From contig NZ_LBDA02000016.1 in NCBI RefSeq assembly GCF_000980885.2, positions 1 to 64,000 of the forward strand: a stretch of 64,000 nt of DNA. The letters are read 5' to 3'. The DNA comes from Streptomyces malaysiense (GTDB taxonomy: Bacteria > Actinomycetota > Actinomycetes > Streptomycetales > Streptomycetaceae). A model generated the notes under the pieces. That model did not search any database. It was not told the DNA's origin and was given only the letters and a program-made list of their open reading frames with translations. Both the position numbers and the translations under genes were made by a program. Below are positions 24,801 to 32,412 of the stretch, in pieces (the first letter of the stretch is position 1; the number at the start of each line of letters is the position of its first letter).

Positions 24801-26724
24801 CGCCGCATGGACCCGCCGCGCCGTCTCCCTGGCCCGCGCCCGGGACGCCTTCGGGCCGACGGCCGCACTGGGGGACCTGGTGGCGGAGCTGGCGGCGGCC
24901 ATCGGCCGGTGGGCGCGGACCGAGGCGGGCGGAGAGCCGTCCGCCGCCGACGACCGCGCGGACGCCGGCCAAGGCCGGTGGTCCGCCGAGGCGGCCGCCG
25001 CCTATCTCTTCGACGAACTGACCGGCGGCACCGGCCCCGAGGACTTCGTGCTCGGCGGGGTGGCCCGCGCGCTGCTGGACAAGTTCCGGCAGGCGCTGGC
25101 CGGTTCGGACTACGGCCGTGACCTGGAGGGGCTGACCGAGCTGCGCGCCCGCCGCCAGGTGGTCGAGGCCTGGCTGACCGCGTACGCCACCGCGAGCGGC
25201 AGCGACGCCGCCCCCGGCGAGCTGGCGGAGGCGGTCGCCGCCGAACTGTGCCCGGCGCTGCCGCGCTACGACGGCGACGCCCGGCTCGGCACGACCGTCG
25301 AGGGCCTGCTCGGCGCTCACCCCCGGGTGCCGGGCGGGCGGCTGGAGCTGCGCCTGGACGAGTTCCTGGCCCGTACCGCCCGGCACACCGCGCACGACGT
25401 GCCCGGCTTCCGCGCCTACCAGCGCCGCCGCGGCGCGCTGCTCACCGGCGAGCGCGAACGGCTGCGCATGGACGACCACCGCCCCCGGGTGATGCCGGCG
25501 TTCGTCCGAAACCGCCTCGTGGACGAGGTCTATCTGCCGCTGATCGGCGACAGCCTCGCCCGCCAGCTGGGCACCACCGGCGCCGGCAAGCGCACCGACA
25601 CCGGCGGCCTGCTCCTGCTGGTCTCGCCGCCCGGCTACGGCAAGACGACGCTCATGGAGTACGTCGCCGACCGGCTCGGCCTGATGCTGGTCAAGATCAG
25701 CGGCCCGGCGCTCGGCCACCACGTCACCTCGCTGGACCCGGCCGACGCGCCGAACGCCACCGCGCGCCGCGAGGTCGAGAAGATCAACTTCGCGCTCGCG
25801 GCGGGCAACAACACGCTGCTCTACCTGGACGACATCCAGCACACCTCGCCCGAACTCCTGCAGAAGTTCATCCCGTTGTGCGATGCGACGCGGCGGGTGG
25901 ACGGCGTGTGGGACGGCGAGCCGCGCACCTACGACCTGCGCGGCAAGCGGTTCGCGGTGTGCATGGCGGGCAACCCGTACACGGAGTCGGGGGATCGGTT
26001 CCGCATCCCCGACATGCTCGCCAACCGTGCCGACGTGTGGAACCTGGGCGACGTCCTGACCGGCAAGGAGGACGTGTTCGCGCTGAGCTTCGTGGAGAAC
26101 GCCCTGACCGCCAACCCGGTCCTCGCTCCGCTCGCCGCCCGCGAGCGCGCCGACCTGGACCTGCTGGTCCGCCTGGCCGCGGGCGACCCGACAGCCCGCG
26201 CCGACCGGCTGTCCACCGCGCCGGCGCCCACCGAACTCGACGGTGTCCTGGCCCTGTTGCGCCATGTCCTCGCCGTCCGGGACACGCTCCTCACGGTCAA
26301 CGCGGCCTACATCGCCTCCGCCGCCCAGTCCGCCGACGCCCGCACCGAGCCGCCGTTCCGGCTGCAGGGCTCCTACCGCGACATGAACAAGATCGTCCAG
26401 CGGCTGCGCCCGGTCATGAACACCGCCGAGCGCGAGGCCGTCGTCCAGGACCACTACACGGCCGAGGCCCAGACCCTGACCACGGGCGCGGAGGCCAACC
26501 TCCTCAAACTCGCCGAACTGCGGGGCGTTCTGGACCCGGTCCGGTCGGCCCGCTGGACGGAGATCAAGGCCGCCCACGTCCGCACCCGCACCCTCGGCGG
26601 CCCCGAGGAGGACCCGCTGACCCGGGCGGTCGCCGCCCTCACCCTCCTCGCGGACCGGGTGGCGGCGGTGGAGTCGGCCATCAGCCGGGCCACCGCGACC
26701 GAGGACCGGGGCACCTCCCGCTGA
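21835..26724 (+). CDS. Giant AAA+ ATPase (DNA-repair-ATPase/DUF3686-like), flotillin partner
   Basis: A 1629-residue soluble protein. Residues 1-480 form a beta-rich domain with repeated short strands and conserved Trp/Tyr. Residues 480-860 are largely helical and coiled-coil (RTAVLERIADVLGGVNRARATLDARRR). A further helical region (860-1240) leads to a C-terminal AAA+ module with Walker A S-P-P-G-Y-G-K-T-T at 1264-1272 and Walker B LLYLDDIQ at 1328-1335. It then has a sensor-1-like Asn (AVCMAGNPYTESGDRF) and an arginine-rich end. The Walker B carries Asp where AAA+ proteins usually have the catalytic Glu. Proteins of this type are generically called DNA repair ATPases and co-occur with SPFH/PspA-type membrane proteins. 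Direct DNA repair is unproven, and a membrane-stress remodeller is as likely. The ATG at 21835 has AAAGG upstream. Confidence 0.85.
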   Translation: MATETVDAGTYDVLRDRLAAHAAELARRAEELNTRRAREFGSTRLGLSSTTSLRTPHAALRQDVVAVGDRLLLGTARGGDIPSVEDVLALYDRDGNRLPADAGFLGEPAFVREFTALTRYYRDARLLRLRRTEGRLLAVFRTGEKADDVRALRWNLTEDGRAEFLDARGDRDDVVPPAQDVTWTDTGRADHVLGREPYVAVPGGLGVAALGGTLTVRAEDGAQLYSEPVAEPLQSLADAAVAYAGVGPLTLLRVRPYKEDTDRYLVFNALTRTVVRLDGLGQACRRLPEEQGVVFPGGFCLASGQHKSYELDVTGLEFEQEVRAPNGEDVLYAFRDRAGGGTLLLSYNTLRKEVATPLPCQGWALFEDGSLAVLRAGGGEPAHTHPLQWWTSPYVSDTHAAALRTGSGPLARVGNADLVRGLADCLSVARLVADGITTGEGYRALTVACVRAADTHHWLADPELGAIQVPLADVRETAEQVLAEFETVRELTRGAAEALEEAAERIAAVVRRLRGEAPREAAAWVRGLTELRHAHGHLLTLRELRYVDAERVAALAAEAESDLAAFGRRAVTFLSREDAFTAQRAEVEGLVADADAIRTVAGAGPVTERLDELADGLRTVTEVVTGLDIADATVRTAVLERIADVLGGVNRARATLDARRRSLQDQEGRAEFAAETALLAQAVTAALAGATTPEACDDQLASVLARLEDLDGRFAEFDDFLAELADKRTEIYEAFAARKQSLADVRARRAEQLAVSAGRMLETVARRAAGLADADAVTAYFASDPLVAKIARVAGELRELGDSVRAEELDGRLKAARQEAARALRDRGDLYADDGRTLLLGGHRFAVNTQPLDLALVPAADGLALAVTGTDYRAPVTDPGFASTRPYWDRHLPSESPEVYRAEYLAARLLTAHGPAALAAADDLAGLVRRAAQESYDEGYERGVHDHDATLILAALLPLYDAAGPLRHEPAARAGAQLFWTHGTTEAARAAWTRRAVSLARARDAFGPTAALGDLVAELAAAIGRWARTEAGGEPSAADDRADAGQGRWSAEAAAAYLFDELTGGTGPEDFVLGGVARALLDKFRQALAGSDYGRDLEGLTELRARRQVVEAWLTAYATASGSDAAPGELAEAVAAELCPALPRYDGDARLGTTVEGLLGAHPRVPGGRLELRLDEFLARTARHTAHDVPGFRAYQRRRGALLTGERERLRMDDHRPRVMPAFVRNRLVDEVYLPLIGDSLARQLGTTGAGKRTDTGGLLLLVSPPGYGKTTLMEYVADRLGLMLVKISGPALGHHVTSLDPADAPNATARREVEKINFALAAGNNTLLYLDDIQHTSPELLQKFIPLCDATRRVDGVWDGEPRTYDLRGKRFAVCMAGNPYTESGDRFRIPDMLANRADVWNLGDVLTGKEDVFALSFVENALTANPVLAPLAARERADLDLLVRLAAGDPTARADRLSTAPAPTELDGVLALLRHVLAVRDTLLTVNAAYIASAAQSADARTEPPFRLQGSYRDMNKIVQRLRPVMNTAEREAVVQDHYTAEAQTLTTGAEANLLKLAELRGVLDPVRSARWTEIKAAHVRTRTLGGPEEDPLTRAVAALTLLADRVAAVESAISRATATEDRGTSR

Positions 26725-26877
26725 GGGCCGTCCCCGTGCTCGTGCGCGGAGTCCGGGCGTGGTCGCCGGAGCCGCGCCGCGCCCGTCCTCCGGGAGACGG
26801 AGGAGAAGGGGCTGCCGCCGGAACACCGGGTGCCCGGCCGGCGCCGCGACGGGCTGACCGGCGGGGCGGCTCGCGCC

Positions 26878-28074
26878 TCACCCGTGGTGGGGGTCGCCGT
26901 GCGCCCCGTGCGCGTGCTCCCCGTGCCCGTGCTCCGCGCCGTTCTCCGGTGCCCGGCCCATCGTCCGCAGCATCGCCCCGCCGCCCGTGCGCAGGAAGCG
27001 GATGACGAGGGACGCGGCGAGGAGCAGGAAGGCGATGTTGAGCCAGGTCGTGTAGTTCCAGCGGACGCCCTCCTCGGGGAGCCTGGCGACGGCCTGGTCG
27101 GGGACGAGGCCGAGTCCGCCGAAGAGGAACTCCACCACGTAGCCGGCCACCGCGATGGCGGCGAAGAAGGTGGCGAGCAGGAAGCCGGCCATCCGGGGGC
27201 CGTAGTACTTCCGGTAGATGTTGAGGATCGGCAGGATCAGCAGGTCGGCGTAGATGAAGGCGATCACACCGCCGAAGCTGATGCCGCCCTTCCACAGGAC
27301 CACCGCCAGCGGCACGTTGCCGATGGAGCAGACGAACGTGGCGACGGCGACGACCGGGCCGATCAGAGGGCCGATCAGCTTGGCCGCGAGGGGGTGGCCG
27401 GCCAGGAAGAAGGTGTGCCAGAAGGTGTCGGGCACCCAGGCGGCGATGGCGCCGGCGATCAGCAGCCCGGCCACCAGGTCGCGCAGGATCGCGGCCCACT
27501 CCATGACGAAGATGTGCGACACGGAGGTGAGCCCCGCGCGCGAGAGCAGCCGGCGCAGGAAGCCGCCCTCCCCCTGGACCGACATGTCCATCGCCGCGTG
27601 ACCCTCCATCGACCCGGCGACGCCGCGTTCGGCCTGCTCCCGGGCCCCGCGCAGCAGACGCTCGCGCAGGAAGACGCGGAACAGCACCGCGAGTACGACG
27701 ATCATGATCGGCCCGCCGACGAACTCCGCCGCGGTGAACTGCCAGCCCATCAGCAGGGCCAGGATCACGCCGAGTTCGATGACGAGGTTGGTCGAGGCGA
27801 TCTCGAAGGCCATCGCCGCGGTGAAGTCGGCGCCCTTGCGGAACAGGGAGCGGGCGAGGGCGACGGCGGCGTACGAGCAGGAGGACGACGAGGCGCCGAG
27901 GCCCGCGGCCAGGGCCAGGGTGCGCGGGCGGTCGTCACCGAGCAGTCGCACGACCGTCTCGCGGCGTACCACCGCCTGGACGACGGCCGAGAGGGTGAAG
28001 CCGAGGATCAGCGCCCAGGTGATCTCCCACGTCATCGATCCGGTGATGAACAAGGCGTGTCCTATCGCGTGCAT
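26878..28074 (-). CDS. ArsP/DUF318-type permease with His-rich C-terminus
   Basis: A 398-residue multi-TM permease (about 8-10 segments) of the UPF0718/ArsP-like family. Hallmarks are the two related halves with LGASSSSCSYAAVALARSLFRKGADFTAAMAFEIASTNLV and VCSIGNVPLAVVLW, which carry membrane-embedded Cys typical of metalloid or metal efflux permeases. The tail is a His cluster (EHGHGEHAHGAHGDPHHG), a likely metal-binding sequence. The ATG at 28074 follows GGGAG. The promoter holds a CsoR-like operator (28123-28137), which points to control by copper or another cuprous-type signal through a repressor encoded elsewhere. Direction and substrate of transport are inferred. Confidence 0.85.
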   Translation of the reverse strand: MHAIGHALFITGSMTWEITWALILGFTLSAVVQAVVRRETVVRLLGDDRPRTLALAAGLGASSSSCSYAAVALARSLFRKGADFTAAMAFEIASTNLVIELGVILALLMGWQFTAAEFVGGPIMIVVLAVLFRVFLRERLLRGAREQAERGVAGSMEGHAAMDMSVQGEGGFLRRLLSRAGLTSVSHIFVMEWAAILRDLVAGLLIAGAIAAWVPDTFWHTFFLAGHPLAAKLIGPLIGPVVAVATFVCSIGNVPLAVVLWKGGISFGGVIAFIYADLLILPILNIYRKYYGPRMAGFLLATFFAAIAVAGYVVEFLFGGLGLVPDQAVARLPEEGVRWNYTTWLNIAFLLLAASLVIRFLRTGGGAMLRTMGRAPENGAEHGHGEHAHGAHGDPHHG

Positions 28075-28122
28075 GCAGCGCACTCCCTTCACGGTGCTGC
28101 GGTTCCGCCACCCCGGCCTCAG

Positions 28123-28137
28123 TACCCCCATGGGGTA
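28123..28137. promoter_or_regulatory. CsoR-like operator
   Basis: TACCCC-CAT-GGGGTA is a perfect inverted repeat of the CsoR/DUF156-family type, with G-tracts flanked by TA. It lies 49 bp upstream of the permease start and also 49 bp before the divergent acetyltransferase gene. Confidence 0.7.
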
Positions 28138-28185
28138 TTTCGAAACGCCGGGAAGGTCCCGTCGGGCGATCGGTATCCTCCCCGC

Positions 28186-28617
28186 ATGGATATCCGTGTG
28201 GAGGTCGTACGGGAGCCGTCCCGGGAACTGGCCGACGCCTTCGGCAGGCTGCTTCCGCAGCTGTCCGGGGCCGCCGCGCCCCTGGACCGCGCCGCTGTCG
28301 ACCGGCTGGTGGCCCATGACGCCAACACGGTGCTGGTGGCCCGCACCCCCGAGGCGATCGTCGGCACCCTGGTCCTGGTGCTGCTGCCCCTGCCGTCCGG
28401 GCTGCGCGGCCGGATCGAGGACGTGGTGGTCGACGGCGCGGCGCGCGGCCGGGGTGTCGCGGGGCTGCTGATCGAGGAGGCGGTGCGGCTCGCCCGCAAG
28501 GCGGGGGTGCGCACGCTCGACCTCACCTCCCGGCCGGACCGGGCCTCCGCGAACCGGCTGTACGAGCGGATCGGCTTCCGGCCGAGGGAGTCCACCGTGT
28601 TCCGGCTCGACGAGTAG
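28186..28617 (+). CDS. GNAT-family N-acetyltransferase
   Basis: A 143-residue GNAT protein with the acetyl-CoA-binding motif V-D-G-A-A-R-G-R-G-V-A (RxxGxG/A) at about 86-96. The typical motif B end is ASANRLYERIGFRPRESTVFRLD. Substrate unknown. The ATG at 28186 has no Shine-Dalgarno but follows TATCCT (28174-28179) by six bases, so the mRNA is probably leaderless. It is divergent from the permease and shares the CsoR-like site region. Confidence 0.88.
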   Translation: MDIRVEVVREPSRELADAFGRLLPQLSGAAAPLDRAAVDRLVAHDANTVLVARTPEAIVGTLVLVLLPLPSGLRGRIEDVVVDGAARGRGVAGLLIEEAVRLARKAGVRTLDLTSRPDRASANRLYERIGFRPRESTVFRLDE

Positions 28618-28962
28618 ACCCCGGCCGTCGCGGTGCGGGTGGACCCGCCGCTTCGGGGAGGCGGCACGGTCCGGTGCGGCGCCGTGCGGGCCGGCGGGAC
28701 CCGGCTCGGCCCGCGTCCGGTGCGGCCGCGGCGGCCCGCCTCGCCGACGAGCGCGTCTCGGACCCCTCCGGGCCGCGCGCCGCGCGGTGACGGTCCAAGA
28801 CAGCAGAAGCCCCGCCGCGGGGGCACCGGGGCGGGGCTGGGACGGGCGGGGAGCCGGTCGCGGCGCGCGGGAGGCCGAGGAGCGGGTCCGCGGTGGGTTC
28901 GGCGCCGTCGGGCACCCCGCGGGGACGGCCGCGGCCGCGACCGCGGGGCGCGCCGGCGGGGA
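28618..28962. other. Intergenic region without a gene
   Basis: These 345 bp separate the ends of the convergent GNAT and PAP2 genes. They hold a hairpin at 28808-28838 and otherwise GC-rich sequence in which I see no supported gene. Confidence 0.6.
28808..28838. terminator. Bidirectional hairpin terminator
   Basis: AGCCCCGCC at 28808-28816 pairs with GGCGGGGCT at 28830-28838, with a 13-base GC-rich loop. It lies between the converging GNAT and PAP2 genes. Confidence 0.6.
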
Positions 28963-29592
28963 TCAGGAGGGCTGTGACGTCAGCAGCGGACGCAGGGCGC
29001 CCGCGCGCAGCCGCTCCACCAGCGGTGGGGCGATCCGGCGCAGCACGAGGACGGTGACGAGGGAGACGGCACTGCCGACCAGTGCGCCCACGGCGACGTC
29101 GTGCGGGTAGTGCGCGCCGACGTACACCCGGGAGGCGCCCATCGCGATCGCGGTGACCAGGGCGAGGGCGCCGAGGCGGCGGCTGATCAGCAGGAGGGCC
29201 ACCGCGAAGGCGAAGGCGACGGTGGTGTGGTTGCTGGGGAAGGCGTAGTCGTCTGGTGCGGGGCACGCCTCCAGGAGGAAGTCGTGGGGGAGCGCGCGGC
29301 ACGGCCGGGGCTCGTCGAAGACGTCCTTGATCCCGCTGTTGACCACATAGGCGAGGACGACGGCGATGGGCGTCGCCAGCACGGCGGCCATCGCGGTGCT
29401 GCCCTGGCCTCTGGCCCGCCACCACGCCACCAGCAGATACACCGCGAACAGGCCGATGCCGAAGGCGCTGAACACCGACACCGGTTCGTTCAGCCAGTGC
29501 GTGTGCCGGGCGAAGTCGGTGACGTCGGTGTACAGCCCGCCGTCTATCGCCGCTCCGTCGAGCGCCTGGGTGGTCAGGGGGGAAGTCGTCAT
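28963..29592 (-). CDS. PAP2-superfamily membrane phosphatase
   Basis: A 209-residue, five- or six-TM protein with the three lipid-phosphatase motifs in slightly divergent form: K-x6-RP in KDVFDEPRP, PSNHT (PSGH-like) in FPSNHTTVAF, and SRVYVGAHYPHDV (SRxxxxxHxxxD). The likely reaction is dephosphorylation of undecaprenyl pyrophosphate or phosphatidate at the outer membrane face. The Asn in PSNHT in place of Gly is a minor variation. ATG at 29592 with GGAG upstream. It is divergent from the membrane protein at 29845; a 20-bp palindrome lies between them. Confidence 0.9.
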   Translation of the reverse strand: MTTSPLTTQALDGAAIDGGLYTDVTDFARHTHWLNEPVSVFSAFGIGLFAVYLLVAWWRARGQGSTAMAAVLATPIAVVLAYVVNSGIKDVFDEPRPCRALPHDFLLEACPAPDDYAFPSNHTTVAFAFAVALLLISRRLGALALVTAIAMGASRVYVGAHYPHDVAVGALVGSAVSLVTVLVLRRIAPPLVERLRAGALRPLLTSQPS

Positions 29593-29696
29593 CAGATGGG
29601 TCTCCGGGGGCCGTGCTGCGTGTGCCGCGGACTCCGGGGAACGGGCGCGGGCACCGATCGGACGTACGGATGAAGAGCGGACGTCTCCGAGGTAAA

Positions 29697-29716
29697 CGTC
29701 TACAAGTATGTAGACG
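29697..29716. promoter_or_regulatory. Perfect 20-bp palindrome between divergent membrane-protein genes
   Basis: CGTCTACAAGTATGTAGACG is an 8-bp perfect inverted repeat around AGTA, in AT-richer DNA than its surroundings. It is a good candidate operator overlapping one or both divergent promoters. I cannot name the regulator. Confidence 0.55.
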
Positions 29717-29844
29717 ATATCAGGTCCCGACGCGGGGTGCCGCCCCGCCCGTGCGGTCCGCCTGACCCGAACGGCCCCGCCCTGCTCGCGCCCGCGGGCC
29801 CGGGGCGGTGCGCTGGTGATCTGTACGGCGAGGAGGTGCCAGTG

Positions 29845-31215
29845 ATGAACGGTGCGACCCCGGACCACCCCGGCGACCCGGACCGCTCCGACCGCCCTGG
29901 CGACTCCGGCCGCCCCGACCGGTCCGAGCTGGACGACCTGCGGGCCCGGCTCGCCGCCCTCGAAGCCGAGCGGCACGCCCGGCAGGGGGAGGGGACGCGG
30001 ACCCGGCACCGGCCCGCCTCCGCGCTCGCCGCCGTCCTCCTCGTGATCGGCTGCCTGCTCGCCCCGCTCGCCGTCGTCGCCACCTGGGCCGCCGACCTGG
30101 TCGGCGACACCGACCGCTATGTGGCCACCGTCGCCCCGCTCGCCTCGGACCCCGCCGTGCAGGACGCCGCCGCGAACCGGGCCACGGACGCGCTGATGGA
30201 CCGGATCCACCTGCCCACGCTGCTCTCCGACGTGGCCCCCAAGGACCGGCCCCTGCTGGAGAAGGCGCTGGGCGCGCTGGGCGGGGGACTGGAGAACGCC
30301 GTACGGGGGTTCGTGCACGACCAGGCCCGCAAGGTCGTCGCGTCCTCGGCCTTCGCCACGGTGTGGACCGACGCCAACCGAAGGATCCACGCCTCCCTGG
30401 ACAAGGCGCTGACCGGTACGGGCGGCGGCGCGGTGCAGCTGAACGACGACACCGTCACCCTCGACCTCGCCCCGCTCATCGACGACGTGAAGAAGCGCAT
30501 GGTCGACGCGGGAATGACCTTCGCGAGTCATATCCCCGCCGTCCACGCCCAGTTCACGCTCGTGGAGTCCCAGCAGGTGGGCAAGGTGAAGACGTACGTA
30601 CGGCTGCTGCGCATCGCCGGCAACTGGCTGCCGGTGCTCGCCGTCCTGCTGATCGCCGCCGGCGTCCTGCTCTCGCTGCGCCGCCGCCGCGCCCTCGTCG
30701 CCGGCTGCCTCGGCGCGGCGGTCGCCACCGCCCTGCTCGGCATCGGACTGCGTGTCTTCCGCGTGTTCTACCTGGACCGGCTGCCCGCCGACGTCTCCCC
30801 GGGCGCGGCCGGCGCGGTCTACGACACCCTGACCCGCTTCCTGGAGACCGCCGTGCGGACGGTGATCGTGCTCGGCGTCGTGATCGCCCTGGGCGCCTGG
30901 CTCAGCGGCCCCGGGCGGCGGGCCGGCCTGGTGCGGGGCCTGTGGACCGACGGCATCGGCGCGGCCCGCGGCACCGCCGACCACGCGGGCCTGCGCACCG
31001 GCCCGGTCGGACCCTTCGTGCGCCGGCACCGCCCCTGGTTCACCTGGATCCTGGTCGCCGTGGCGGTGCTGGTCTGCCTGCTGTGGCCGTACCCCACGGG
31101 CTGGGTGGTCCTCGGGATCGCCCTGTGCCTGCTGTTCGCGCTGGCGGTGGTGGAGTTCCTGGCGGCGGAGCCCCCGCACCGGACCCCGCGGGAGGGCCAC
31201 GCGGCGCATCCCTGA
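29845..31215 (+). CDS. Membrane protein paralogous to the one at 3552-4499
   Basis: A 456-residue protein. About 55 cytoplasmic residues rich in Asp/Arg/Pro lead to a first TM (about 58-82), then a 180-residue extracytoplasmic domain beginning DTDRYVATVAPLASDPAV. Next come three TM segments in the same order as the paralog, and an extra C-terminal pair of TM segments (WFTWILVAVAVLVCLLWPY, WVVLGIALCLLFALAVVEF). The shared region is unmistakably homologous to the 315-residue protein. Function unknown. The ATG at 29845 has AGGAGG eight bases upstream; GTG at 29842 is in frame. Confidence 0.85.
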   Translation: MNGATPDHPGDPDRSDRPGDSGRPDRSELDDLRARLAALEAERHARQGEGTRTRHRPASALAAVLLVIGCLLAPLAVVATWAADLVGDTDRYVATVAPLASDPAVQDAAANRATDALMDRIHLPTLLSDVAPKDRPLLEKALGALGGGLENAVRGFVHDQARKVVASSAFATVWTDANRRIHASLDKALTGTGGGAVQLNDDTVTLDLAPLIDDVKKRMVDAGMTFASHIPAVHAQFTLVESQQVGKVKTYVRLLRIAGNWLPVLAVLLIAAGVLLSLRRRRALVAGCLGAAVATALLGIGLRVFRVFYLDRLPADVSPGAAGAVYDTLTRFLETAVRTVIVLGVVIALGAWLSGPGRRAGLVRGLWTDGIGAARGTADHAGLRTGPVGPFVRRHRPWFTWILVAVAVLVCLLWPYPTGWVVLGIALCLLFALAVVEFLAAEPPHRTPREGHAAHP

Positions 31216-31334
31216 TCCGGCGGTGCCCCGCCGGCCGCGCCGCCGCTGATCCCCCTGGCCGGCCTCGGGCCGGAGGCCACGGGCCTCTCCATATCCGGGG
31301 CGGTCGACCGGTTGTGCGGGCTAGGATCCCGGTC

Positions 31335-32279
31335 ATGGCCCTGACCGTGGACGACGTGGACCGGTTCGAGGCGTCCAGGCACCGTCTGGAAGCCATCGCC
31401 TATCGCCTGCTCGGCTCGGCGAGCGAGGCGGAGGACGCGGTGCAGGAGACGTTTCTGCGCTGGCAGGGTGCCGACACCGGGCGCGTCGAGGTCCCCGAGG
31501 CGTGGCTGACCAAGGTGCTCACCAACCTGTGCCTCAACCAGCTCGCCTCAGCCCGCGCCCGCCGCGAGACCTACGTCGGCGCCTGGCTGCCCGAGCCGCT
31601 GCTCGCCGGGGACCCGATGCTGGGCCCCGCCGACACCGCCGAACAGCGCGAGTCGGTGTCGTACGCCGTCCTCACCCTGCTGGAGCGCCTCACCCCGAAC
31701 GAGCGCGCGGTGTACGTGCTGCGCGAGGCGTTCGACTACCCGCACCGGGAGATCGCGGGGATCCTCGACCTCACCGAGACCGCCAGCCAGCAGATCTTCC
31801 ACCGCGCGAAGAGGCATGTCGCCGCCGGCCGGACGCGCGCCGAGATCGACGAGGCGGCCGCGCGGCGGATCGTGGACGAGTTCCTCGCCGCCGCCACCAG
31901 CGGCCACACCGAACCGCTGGTACGACTGCTCACGGAGAACGCCATCGCGATCGGTGACGGCGGCGGGAAGGTCCCGGCCCGTGCCAGGGCGTTCGAGGGT
32001 GCCCGCGCGGTCGCGACCTTCATGCGGGGCCTGTTCAAGCCCGGCAAGGCCAAGCGCAACCTGGTCGGCGGCTCGCCCGACCTCCATGTCGCGCCGGTCA
32101 ACGGCGCTCCCGCGCTCGTGGTGGTGCTCGACGGCCGGGTCATCGGCATCACCTGCCTGGAGATCACCCAGCAGGGCATCGCCGCCTTCCGCAGCCAGGT
32201 CAACCCGGACAAGCTCGCGCGCGCGACCCGGCGCTGGGCGGCCGGCGAGCACGGCGACCCCGTGCTCAAGGTCTTCTGA
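31335..32279 (+). CDS. ECF41-group RNA polymerase sigma factor (SigJ-like)
   Basis: A 314-residue sigma factor. Sigma region 2 is FEASRHRLEAIAYRLLGSASEAEDAVQETFLRW and region 4 is LLERLTPNERAVYVLREAFDYPHREIAGILDLTETASQQIFHRAKRH. A C-terminal SnoaL-like domain of about 120 residues follows, which in ECF41 proteins acts as a built-in regulator in place of an anti-sigma factor. ECF41 genes typically sit beside an oxidoreductase, epimerase or carboxymuconolactone decarboxylase, and here an FAD oxidoreductase follows. The ATG at 31335 lies seven bases after TAGGAT, so the mRNA may be leaderless. Confidence 0.92.
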   Translation: MALTVDDVDRFEASRHRLEAIAYRLLGSASEAEDAVQETFLRWQGADTGRVEVPEAWLTKVLTNLCLNQLASARARRETYVGAWLPEPLLAGDPMLGPADTAEQRESVSYAVLTLLERLTPNERAVYVLREAFDYPHREIAGILDLTETASQQIFHRAKRHVAAGRTRAEIDEAAARRIVDEFLAAATSGHTEPLVRLLTENAIAIGDGGGKVPARARAFEGARAVATFMRGLFKPGKAKRNLVGGSPDLHVAPVNGAPALVVVLDGRVIGITCLEITQQGIAAFRSQVNPDKLARATRRWAAGEHGDPVLKVF

Positions 32280-32297
32280 CGCGCCCGCGCGAGACGC

Positions 32298-32325
32298 GTG
32301 ACGTGTGACGTGTGACGCGCGTCAC
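32298..32325. promoter_or_regulatory. Tandem heptamer array upstream of the oxidoreductase gene
   Basis: GTGACGT, GTGACGT and GTGACGC follow head to tail at 32298, 32305 and 32312. An inverted copy GCGTCAC at 32319 makes the last 14 bases a perfect palindrome. It lies between the sigma-factor stop and the oxidoreductase start and looks like a multi-site operator. Confidence 0.5.
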
Positions 32326-32412
32326 GGACCGCTCCTGTCAGGAAACGGCGGGCCGCCCGGTTCAAGGGGCGGAACCGCCCGGGACCCATCCCATGAGCGA
32401 CAGGAGCAGGCC

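Noticed and set aside
24055..26826. 923-codon open frame opposite the AAA+ ATPase
   Set aside because: It is an antisense shadow of a strongly supported gene; GC-rich codons on one strand produce such frames.
29697..29716. BlaI/MecI-type operator
   Set aside because: The TACA/TGTA halves are spaced by 4 bp, while BlaI boxes have a 2-bp spacer; no BlaI gene is near.
32336..32365. ECF41 consensus promoter (TGTCACA-16-CGTC)
   Set aside because: Only TGTCAGG is present at 32336 and no CGTC follows at the right distance, so the match is too weak.
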